The position numbers were made by a program, and so were the translations under genes. From Drechmeria coniospora (lineage: Eukaryota; Ascomycota; Sordariomycetes; Hypocreales; Ophiocordycipitaceae), in assembly GCF_001625195.1 (NCBI RefSeq), contig NC_054391.1, positions 5,033,157 to 5,097,156 on the forward strand: a stretch of 64,000 nt of DNA, read 5' to 3'. Positions 55,624 through 64,000 of this stretch are shown here, piece after piece; positions within the stretch are counted from its first letter, which is position 1, and every line of letters starts with the position of its first letter. Under the pieces are notes generated by a model. It was not told where the DNA came from. It ran no database searches and saw only the letters and a program-made list of their open reading frames with translations.

Positions 55624-56477
55624 ATGCTCGACTCCACGATACCCAAGGGTCAATTTGACTCCATCCCCGACTCCATCGAGGCCTTTCGTACGTAGCGGAT
55701 GCCCCTCTCCCCCCCCCCTTCATCCCCCGAAGCAAAATCAAGCAACGAAGCAGCCGGCGCCCGCATCGTCTCCGAGCCGGCAGAGAATCCCCTTCGAGAC
55801 CCCCCGAGCCCTCGAACCAAGCCGCTGACGGTACGCTCGACGCAGGAAGGGGCGAGTTCCTCGTCGTCCTCGACGATCCCGGTCGTGAAAACGAAGCCGA
55901 TCTCATCATCGCCGCCCAGGACGTCACCACGGAGCAGATGGCCTGGATGGTCCGTTACTCCTCCGGCCTAATCTGCGCTCCCATCAAGGCGAACCGGGCC
56001 GAGGCGCTCGAGCTGCCGCCCATGGTCTCCGTCAGCCAGGACCCCCGCGGAACGGCCTACACCGTCTCGGTCGACGCCAACGACGAGTCCGTCACTACGG
56101 GCATCAGCGCCCACGACCGCTCCCTCGTTTGCCGCGTCCTCGCCGACCCTTCCGCCACGGCCGCGAGCCTCCGCCGTCCCGGCCACGTCCTGCCCCTCAG
56201 GGCGCACCCTGGCGGCGTGAGGGCCCGAGCCGGCCACACCGAGGCGGCCCTCGAGTTCTGCCGGCTGGCGGGCAAGGCCGAGGCCGCCGCCATCTGCGAA
56301 GTCGTCGAGGATGGCGACGAGGTCCCCGGCCGCGCCGTCCGTGCCGCCACCGACATGATGAGGGGAGAGGACTGCATTCAGTTCGCCCGCAAGTGGGGGC
56401 TGAATGTCTGCACCATCGCCGACCTTGTCGACCACGTCGAGAAGACCGAGGGAAAGCTGCAGGTGAACGGCTCCTGA
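55624..56477 (+). CDS. RIB3: 3,4-dihydroxy-2-butanone 4-phosphate synthase
   Basis: A 231-aa riboflavin pathway enzyme converting ribulose 5-phosphate to L-3,4-dihydroxy-2-butanone 4-phosphate and formate. Exons are 55624-55687 and 55846-56477. The 158-nt intron is long for this window; the junction reads IEAFRRGEFLVVLDD. Active-site signatures: DDPGRENEADLIIAA, VRYSSGLICAP, TTGISAHDRS, RPGHVLPLRAHPGGV and RAGHTEAALEFCRLA. The C-terminal region includes AICEVVEDGDE and a final ADLVDHVEK. It is the monofunctional fungal form without a GTP cyclohydrolase II domain, and length fits. No FMN riboswitch is visible, as expected for a fungus. Confidence 0.96.
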
Positions 56478-56884
56478 ACGAGGACCAGGAAAATGGGGGT
56501 ACGGCATCATCCATCCACAATCGGTCGGGGGCGGCGTTTGTTCAGAATCTTGAATTGCTCTTACCTGTATATCGTTTTACTTTGCATCATTCATGGCGGA
56601 GCTGCAGCGCTGCGGAGAGCATCGGTCGGGACCGTGATTTGAATTCATCGAGGAACACATATCCACCAGCATGCGAATAGAACGACAGCTCGTACCGATC
56701 CCTCCCGCCAAGACAACTTTCAAATGCTAGCCATGACCATCCGACATGTGGCCCATCTCACTCGGCTAACGTGCTGCTCCCCAACGCCACGCCTCGACAA
56801 GCCCACGCTCCGCGCTCTGCCGATTGCTCCGCGCCATGCCAATGAAGAAAACGCAATGTGCCCTGTGCGACACCTGGACAGGTC
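56478..56884. other. Intergenic between convergent RIB3 and ataxin-10-like genes
   Basis: A 407-nt shared 3' region. Nothing beyond ordinary sequence is visible. Confidence 0.5.
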
Positions 56885-59800
56885 TCACGCCATAAAGTCA
56901 TCCTCGATGCTGCCTCGCGACGCGACCGGGGCCGCGCCGAGGCTGAGCGAGGCGGCGCGCTCCAAGAAGTCTGCGTCCATGTCCCTCTTGTTTTCGCCGC
57001 CACCGCCTCCATCTCGACCCTCGAGCTGAACGTCGGCGTGCGAGCTCGAGCGCACCTGCACCTTGACTTCGCCTTCGATTCCGTCCACCTTGATCGTCGA
57101 CACCGTCGTGCCGCCCGCCGGTGGCTTGAGGTTCGGCTGCGGCGCCATGCTGACGAGCTCGCGGAAGAAGGTGTTGGCCGCCTCGCAGCCGTCGAGCAGC
57201 CACTTGAGGCAGATGGTGACCCGCTCCTTCGCGTACGGGTTGTGGTCGTCGTACGCGCAGCAGTTCAGGAGCGGCACGATGCCGTTGTAGTTGACCATCT
57301 GCATCTGCACCTCGGCATTTCCCGGGCTGCTCTGCCCCGCCGGCGGCTGCAGCAGCGTCGCGATGATGGTGAATATTTGCCCCTTGATGCCCGACCACGG
57401 GAACCTGTACGCCGGCTCCGTCAGCGGCGGCGGCGGCGGCGGCGGCGATGGGACCTCCGACGATGTCGCGTACGGCCGCTCGACCAACGCCGACCCGCCC
57501 TCGCCCGCCGGCGCTCGCTTCGGCAGCTCGATCAGCGCCTTCTTCTGCACGCCGGCCTCAAGGCCGCTGAGGATGGTGATGAGGTCGTACACGGCCACCC
57601 ACTGGACCAGCTTCGGCCTCATGCTCGGCATCTCGGCCACGGTGGTGAGGAAGTCGAGGTACTGCGCCAGGCCATCCTTGGCGCGTTCCATGTCCCAGCT
57701 GTCGACGGGGAACTCGGCCGGGTCGACCTGCTGCTCGCGTATCTGAGCCTGCAGGTGCATGAGGGCGGCGCACTCGGGCACGATGCGGCTGCGGAAGAAG
57801 CTGAAGAAGAAGTGCACGAGCTTGATGTCCCTCGTGTTATCCTTGGCCTCCTGCGACGGCGCGTTGTGGCTTCGCGCGCGGAACATGTGGTTGACGAGCC
57901 GCAGCAGCACCGTTTGGGCTGGCGAGACGATGTCCTTTGGTATCCGCAGCGAATTCCAGGCGTAGGGAATCAAGGCGCTGTGGTGGAGCGCCTCGATGAT
58001 CTGCGTCGTGACTTGGAAGATCAACGACTGCTCGTCCTTGTCCCAGACGGCGATGAAGACGAGCAACTCCCTCAGCAAGCTCTTGCCGCAGTCGAGGGCG
58101 AGGAACATGCGACATCGGGTCTTTTGCAAGTTCTCGCCCGCGCTGGAGAGACCGGAGCCCGCGTTGTCCAGGATGCAGGACTTGACAATCATGTGCAGCG
58201 CTTCGATCTGCTTCGGGTCCAGGATGTTGGGTACCTCGGTCAGCAAGCCGGTCAAGGGCCCCTCGCCGTAAGAGATGTCGTCGTCGGCGTCGTCGTCCAT
58301 CAGATCGTCTGGGTAGTCGTGCGCGTACTCGTGATCGTGATCGTGGTGATGGTGGTGATGACCACACGCCTCCAACTTGTCATCGTGGCCGTGATCGTCC
58401 TCGTTGTCGTGCTCGTGTTCGTGGCCGTGGTCATGGCCGTGGTCGTGTTCGTGTTCGTGGTCGTGATCGTGATCGTGGTCGTGGTCGTGGTCGTGGTCAT
58501 GCTCATGCTCGTCTTCGTGCTCGTCTTCGTCGTCATGCTCGTCTTCGTCGTCGGCTTCGTCCTCATGTTGATGGTCGTCGTGGTGGCACCCGTGGCACTC
58601 GGGGCAATGGCAGTGCTCGTGCTCGGATAGATCCTCCTCGACAACCTCCGGGGGCGGTGAATGCTCGCCTCGGTAGGAGTGGGCGTACCGGTGGACCAGA
58701 TTGTTCTTGCAATGCTCGGTCCGCGACTGGGCAAACTCGACCGACGGCATGCCGATGACCCACGCCTCGTAGTTGGGGTCGCGGGCGCGAAGCCACCAGG
58801 TGTCGATCTCTCTGGACACGCGGCCGTAGGCTCGATCCTGGGCAGCCGCGTCCCTTTCGCCCGGTTTCCAGACGGGGTGGATCTTATCGACACCCTCGAC
58901 CCGGTCTATGGGACGAGGGGCCGTGTCGTTTGGCAGCCAATTCCAGGCCAAAGGACGGATGGGCCCCAGGGTTGCCGGAGGGCTCAGCGCGTGATTTTCG
59001 GCATATTCCCGGAGCAGCTTGCGAGCCGGTTCGCACATTTTGGAGTTGCGGTCCAGCCAGTTCTGCACCTGCTTCTTGGCGACTTCGGGCCGGAAGCCTG
59101 GGCCGTCTCCGATGCCCTCGTCGGGCCCGAGGTACCGACCGACCTCGTCGTCGAAGAGTACGTCGAACCAGAAAGATGTTTTGTTTCGATCATGCTTCGC
59201 CGTCCAATTGTGGGCTTGTTGAAGCGACGTTACTAGGAGTTTCTTGTCTGTCCGAGATCAGATGTCAGTCAGCACGGTACTCGCTCATCCATCCACACAC
59301 AGCGCCACGGACAGGAACAGGGGAGAACAGAGGAGACTGACATAGCTCGGTGATGTCGGCAAGCTTCACCCGCTGCGCCTCGTCTAGAATCTCGCCATCA
59401 TACCCCTTGCTTGTGACGTTGACGCAGAGGATGATGGTTTGGTAGACCATCTGGTCAAAATGGACGGCGGCGCACAAGTCCTGCGGAACCTCTGGCTCGG
59501 CGTTGACGAGGAGGTTCCTGGCGATGTGCATGAGCTTGATGAGCGTCCCCAAGTCCTCCTTGATGGTCGCGTGGTTCATGACGATGAGCGCCGTGCTCTC
59601 CTGCGGAGACACTCCTTTCTCGGGGTCGTCCAGGCTCGCCAGGGGGCCCACGGATCGGGTGGTGAGACAGGGGATGGCAGCGGCAAAAATCTTGGTGAGC
59701 CAGATCCAGATGCCAACGTTGCGTGACAAGGACTCTCTGCGGCAAAAGTCAGCGCCTGCGTGGGTGGCTGCGCCCAAAGGTCGAACGAGGCGGTGCCTAC

Positions 59801-60048
59801 CTGGTTGCCCGTAGCGTATGCGTCTTTTCCAGAGTCTTTGACACCATCGAGTTCACCCGAGTTATCGTGAGAGGACCCATGGCCGGCGACCGGCTGAAGT
59901 GCGCTTCGAGGCAGATGAGCGCAGCCGAGAAGCAACGCTCCTCGATCGTCTCCCCCTGCCGTTCGCTGGCCTTGTCCTGTGCGGGCGCGGGAGCCGAGAG
60001 TTCGGCCAGGCGGGCCAGCGCCTCCTGCGAAGCCGGTTCCTCCATCAT
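56885..60048 (-). CDS. Ataxin-10/Ctr86-domain protein with His/acidic tract
   Basis: A 1001-aa protein. Exons are 60048-59801, 59736-59342 and 59247-56885; introns are 64 and 94 nt. Junctions read RATRESLSRNVGIW and ITELYKKLLVTSLQQAHNW. The armadillo-like core continues through DEVGRYLGPDEG, MFLALDCGKSLLRELLVFIA and LRLVNHMFRAR, and the ataxin-10 domain lies at about 865-915 (CAYDDHNPYAKERVTICLKW). Yeast Ctr86 and animal ataxin-10 share this domain; ataxin-10 is linked to cytokinesis and signalling, but the fungal role is unclear. Residues about 415-525 form a tract made almost only of His, Asp and Glu, preceded by a Cys/His cluster (HCHCPECHGCHH). This resembles a metal-binding segment. A poly-Pro run lies near 815. 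Start is the first of two adjacent Met (60048); no ATG lies further upstream in frame nearby. Confidence 0.87.
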
Positions 60049-61178
60049 CGACTCTTTGACGCGAACGAGGCTCGAGGAGAGGAAGCAGGCGAGCAAGCGA
60101 GCAAGCGAAGGAGGTGACGTTGAAGCCGGTTCTAAAAAAGAATTGGGTCAGGCGGCGAAATTTCTTGGGTTGTACGAATTACCGACGGAGGAACATTTCC
60201 AGCGTACTACCTTGATCGCACCCACTAGTGAGGTAGTGCAACTTAGGGGCGGGACCTACTGTACGGTGCCTGGCGTGCTAGTACGCGTCCAGTGTCAGCA
60301 GCGTCGTCAGCGGTCAGGGCTGGGTACAGGCTCTCTGGCCGAAGCCACGTCCTTTTGGCGGTTGTTCCCAAAGTATTCCGTACCTGTGCCGGGCTATGTT
60401 CGTGTTTTGTACTGTAGCAGGTAAGTACATGTACGGAGTACTGAGTATTACTGAGTACTAGGTACTGTAATGCTACAGTACGTTGATGTACTTACTGTAC
60501 GGATAATGGTCGTAGTATTACAGTACGTAGATGTACTTGTAGTGCCTCGACCAATACGCCACTCCTGTATTAATACTCCGTACAGTATTTTAAGTACACA
60601 CGTAGGTAAGTACCTAGTAAGTAGCAATTACTAATGCTAAGGTGTATATTAATTACCTTGTACTACTGTAATGTATAACTGTACAACAGTCCATGCCAGC
60701 CAACTATTAATACAGTATTGTATGTAATTCAGGGAATTCATTGCTAGGAGTAGGCAGTACCCGAAGTACAGTACCGGGCACGAAGTAGTTGTACTTGTTT
60801 GATGCAAGTACGGAGTACTGTACAGTACATCTACTTAATACACAAGTATTACAACACTGTACAGTACTGAGAGTGCATCACCTCTTCCCCCCCCACCCCC
60901 CACGACTACCCCTCTATGCGAGGTGGGGTCCTATTGCGCTATCTCTATCTACAGTAGGTCCCTGATCAAACTTTTGGCCTGCAGCTATCACGACAGAATC
61001 CAAGCATCACGAACGTTTACGCCCAGTCGACTTCTTTCATCCCTTCATTCATTCCTTCAGCCATTCATTCCCTCAGTCCTCCACTAGCCGCTGCTCGGGC
61101 CGCTGCTCGGTTGTCTGCAGCAGCCGACTTGGTGCTTTCATTCGACAGTATAGGCTAGCATCCGTGGCAACCGTGGCG
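60049..61178. other. Divergent intergenic region, ataxin-10-like and MTAP
   Basis: About 1.1 kb. A dense GTAC/TACGGAGTAC island covers 60410-60870. The 150 nt before the MTAP ATG contain TTCATTCATTCC-type pyrimidine-rich sequence (61030-61085), probably the core promoter or leader. Confidence 0.6.
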
Positions 61179-62231
61179 ATGAGCAACCTTCCGACAACCT
61201 TTGACAGTATGTCGTCTTCGCTCGTCCATTATATCTGCTTCTGCTTCTCTGCTGACTCTTCGACGTCCAGAGCCTGTTCACATCGCCGTCATCGGCGGCA
61301 CAGGTCTCGGCCAACTCGATGGATTCACCCCCGTAGCCCTGCTTCATCCCGACACGCCCTGGGGCAAGCCCGCGTCCCCGATTCACATCCTCTCTCACAA
61401 CAATGTCAACGTCGCCTTCCTTGCTCGCCACGGCCTGCATCACCAGTTCGCCCCCCATGAGGTTCCCAACAGAGCAAACATTGCCGCCCTGCGACACATT
61501 GGCGTCCGCTGCGTCATCGCCTTCTCCGCCGTTGGCTCCCTGCAGGAGGAGATAAAACCGATGGACTTTGTCGTTCCCGACCAGGTCATCGATCGTACCA
61601 AGGGCGTTCGGCCTTTTACCTTCTTCGAGGGAGGCATCGTCGGCCACGTCGGTTTCGCCGATCCTTTCGACGCCAAGCTTGCCCAAGTCGTCAAGAAATG
61701 CGCCCAGCACATGGAGGGCGATGGCGTCGTGCTCCACGAGAAGGGCACCGTCATCTGCATGGGTGAGTCCATTCCGCAGGAGCCCGGCGACGTCACCATT
61801 CGCCATTCGGACTGACGCAAAGCACAGAGGGCCCTCAATTCTCGACCCGTGCCGAGTCGCACATGTACCGAGCCTGGGGTGGCTCCGTCATCAACATGTC
61901 GACGCTGCCCGAGGCCAAGCTCGCACGTGAAGCGGAGATGGCATACCAGGTCATCGCCATGGCCACCGACTATGACTGCTGGCACTCCTCCGAGGATGTC
62001 AACGTGGACATGGTCATCAAGTGCATGCAAGCCAATGGAAACAACGCAAAGCGTCTTGTCGCCGGCGTGCTGGACCAGCTTGCCAGCATCGAACACGGCG
62101 ATGTCGTCATGGCTAGGCATTGGGAGGGCGCGAGCCAGGGAGCCGTCAAGTTCATGACCAAGCCCGACGGCAGAAATCCCGAGGCCATGAAGAGGGTCGA
62201 GTATCTCTTCCCCGGGTTTTGGGAGTCGTGA
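61179..62231 (+). CDS. MEU1: S-methyl-5'-thioadenosine phosphorylase
   Basis: A 307-aa enzyme of methionine salvage that splits methylthioadenosine to adenine and 5-methylthioribose 1-phosphate. Exons are 61179-61206, 61271-61762 and 61828-62231; introns are 64 and 65 nt. The first exon holds only nine full codons (MSNLPTTFD), joined to KPVHIAVIGGTGL. PNP-family signatures: IGGTGL (phosphate loop), HNNVNVAFLARHGLHH, VPNRANIAALRHIGV, FSAVGSLQEE and CMEGPQFSTRAESHMYR across intron 2. Further on are NMSTLPEAKLAREAEMAY, ATDYDCWH and LFPGFWES at the end. MTAP rather than PNP is favoured by MSTLPEA and by the size. Equivalent to yeast MEU1. Confidence 0.95.
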
Positions 62232-63314
62232 AAGTGGCCTTGTACACTGTGTAGCCAAGCACGGGTGCGTCATGGCGGTTACGAAGAGGAGCTATGGGAA
62301 CGAGACAGGCTCGGTCTTGCGGATTGAAGCCTTCCGTCACGAATCTAGAAACTCCGACGGGAAGCATCACCGGCTGAATGGACACCAAACCAATTGTCCC
62401 AGACGGCCGCCACCGTTACGGCGACCAAGGACTCGCCGTAGTAATCGTGTTACTACTTCCATTCCATCCAACCGTCTCGCTGTTCCTTTGAACCAACACT
62501 CGTCCCGATATTGCGTGAGTGCGGTCTCGTGTAGGTACCCGCTGTTCGGCTGAACTGTATTGCAGTTAGCCAACAACAAAGGAACGAAATGGGCCACGAG
62601 TGCGCAGGGTGTGTGGCAGCACATGGACAGACGCCATCAATCTCGGCTGCTTCATCATGGCCTGTTTTCCAGACCAAAACGCCTTGTGAATTGTGGCCAT
62701 GAGATCGCCGTCCATCGATCGTACCAGCAGTTACTGGAAACAATCCCCTTGCACCGACCCACAAAGACATAGATAGATGAACGGACAGCCCTGAGCTCTA
62801 GAATTAATGTACAAGTACAATACAAACCACGCTTTCCGCGCGTTCTACTCCTAGCCACCTCCGCTTCTTCACGGAGCTGAGGATATCGTTCCTGTCCTTC
62901 CCTTTGTCATGCTGCCTGTGTTCTGGCACTCCCAAGTTCAAAGCCTGAGGGCGGCGATCGATTCGAGGCGAATCTGGCAAACCGACCAGAGAAATTGCGT
63001 ACACTTTTCTTGTCGCTTGTCTTTTCCTGTGCTTGTTCCTCTGAGTCGTTGCCGATTACACTGCATCATGAACCCTCCTTGCTCTGTTCAGGCTAAATGA
63101 CACAGTCTTGAAATCCTTCGGATTCACGGCCAAGTCCAAAAAGGATAACTATCAGTCGAGCACTCATCCTAGGAGATGGCGTCCCTTCCGCATTACGATC
63201 CACCGCCGATCCCAGTACAGAACCACTCTTTTGATCGATATCAAATCCAGGTACAAGCACAGCCGCATTGCCAGCTTCGCTCATCTGTCCTTTGTACCTG
63301 TCTTTCGTCTCACA
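62232..63314. other. Intergenic, MTAP to methyltransferase
   Basis: About 1.1 kb with no repeat or gene recognised. Base composition becomes noticeably less GC-rich from about 62750 and stays so into the following gene. Confidence 0.5.
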
Positions 63315-64000
63315 ATGGTACCAGATCAGTCACCAACTCATGGAGAAGTTGTTGATATCGGCGGCAGTTCTATGGCCACCCAGGTTTCCAAAAGCCTGAG
63401 GCGAGCCTTGACTACCCAGTTTGGCCAGGATGAAAGGCCTGTTTTCCCAGATGAGCTTTTGTATGACGATGCTGGCTTGCGTATTTGGAGCGAAATCATT
63501 TTCACTGAGAGTTTTTATCAAACACATAGTGAGATCAAGCTTCTTGAAGAGCATGGCCCCGAACTTGTTGCCCTTCTTCAAGATGAAGTGACGCTGATCG
63601 ACCTGGGAGCTGGGTGAGTATAGTGATTATTTCAAGCTCCTTTCTTCGCTATGCCCGCCATGGAAGGTTAACAGTTCTACTCAAGTGACACTCGCAAGGT
63701 AGAGCACCTCCTTTCGGTTTTTGAGTCTATCCAAAAGCCTGCCACATATTTGGCATTGGACATCTCCAAAGCCTCGATCCAGCACAACGTTGCGTACTTG
63801 GTCGAGAAGCATCCGGCAGCCAGTTCGACTGTGAAATGCGCCGGCCTCTGGGGGACTTTTCAAGATGGCAAGAAGCAGGTCGAGAAAATCAAGACTCCTC
63901 GACTATTCCTCTCCCTGGGTTCCGTCCTCTGCAACGACCCGTGGCCTCGGGCGTTGGAGCATCTCCAATACTGGGTTGATGCAATGGTGCCTGGCGATCT
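63315..64000 (+). CDS. Histidine-specific methyltransferase-domain protein (EgtD/EasF-like), 3' truncated by window
   Basis: The N-terminal part of a SAM-dependent methyltransferase of the histidine-specific family (EgtD of ergothioneine synthesis, EasF-type N-methyltransferases of fungal alkaloid pathways). Exon 1 is 63315-63613 and exon 2 starts at 63686 (intron 72 nt), giving DLGAGDTRKVEHLLSVFE, the SAM motif typical of this family. Upstream blocks are FPDELLYDDAGLRIWSEII and FTESFYQTHSEIKLL, also characteristic. The coding sequence is visibly less GC-biased than the housekeeping genes nearby (many codons ending in A or T). Whether it is a stand-alone methyltransferase or the first domain of an Egt1-like fusion cannot be told because the gene runs off the window. 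ATG 63315 is the first in frame before the conserved part. Confidence 0.82.

Noticed and set aside
56858..58630. Long plus-strand open frame (about 590 codons) over the ataxin-10-like gene
   Set aside because: It is the antisense of the coding exon. Its Val/Leu/Met-rich end is only the reverse reading of the His/Asp repeat codons, and it has no domain.
1..64000. tRNA, rRNA or transposon genes
   Set aside because: I looked for T-loop GGTTCGAATCC-like blocks, rRNA cores, and reverse transcriptase or DDE transposase motifs in the frames and found none. A covariance-model search would be needed to exclude tRNAs completely.

Overview
The window is nuclear DNA of a filamentous ascomycete, most likely in the Hypocreales. 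Genes are GC-rich, split by short GT-AG introns (mostly 45-100 nt), and encode typical Pezizomycotina proteins: Mdm1 sorting nexin, Kin1-type kinase, Dfg5/GH76 enzyme, Whi2-like regulator, and secreted S8 and S28 proteases. The order is inferred from protein resemblance and general genome character; I could not run a database search. I see no rRNA, tRNA, transposase or CRISPR array.

Layout. 1-9.7 kb: one bZIP transcription factor (2030-3079), then a 6.7 kb gene-poor desert with tandem repeats and GTAC-rich sequence. 9.7-17 kb: a secretome block of subtilase (+), small secreted protein (-) and S28 serine carboxypeptidase (-). 17-24.6 kb: a second desert, a GPI-anchored GH76 mannosidase and a CIA30-domain protein. 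25-44 kb: a dense housekeeping block of FBP1 (-), PEX11 (+), a two-RRM SR-type splicing factor (-), MDM1 (-), the CCR4-NOT subunit Rcd1/Caf40 (-) and KIN1 (-). 44-47 kb: a wide intergenic gap between the divergent KIN1 and G-patch genes. 47-62 kb: GPATCH1-like protein (+), Whi2-like protein (+), COQ3 (-), RIB3 (+), an ataxin-10/Ctr86 protein with a long His/acidic tract (-) and methylthioadenosine phosphorylase (+). The window ends inside a histidine-specific methyltransferase-like gene (63315 onward).

Most conserved genes are unrelated housekeeping functions: gluconeogenesis, peroxisome proliferation, splicing, mRNA decay, ubiquinone and riboflavin synthesis, and methionine salvage. They do not form a pathway. 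The only functional grouping is the 9.7-17 kb set of three secreted proteins, two of them peptidases.

Exon structures were built by hand so that reading frame and conserved motifs run through each junction. The most unusual gene model is the splicing factor, which needs a 6-nt microexon and a tandem CAGAAG acceptor. The most unusual non-coding signals are an 86-bp inverted-repeat element found 55 kb apart at identical length, two minisatellites, and islands saturated with GTAC and TACGGAGTAC palindromes confined to intergenic DNA. I did not find a convincing new multi-gene system.
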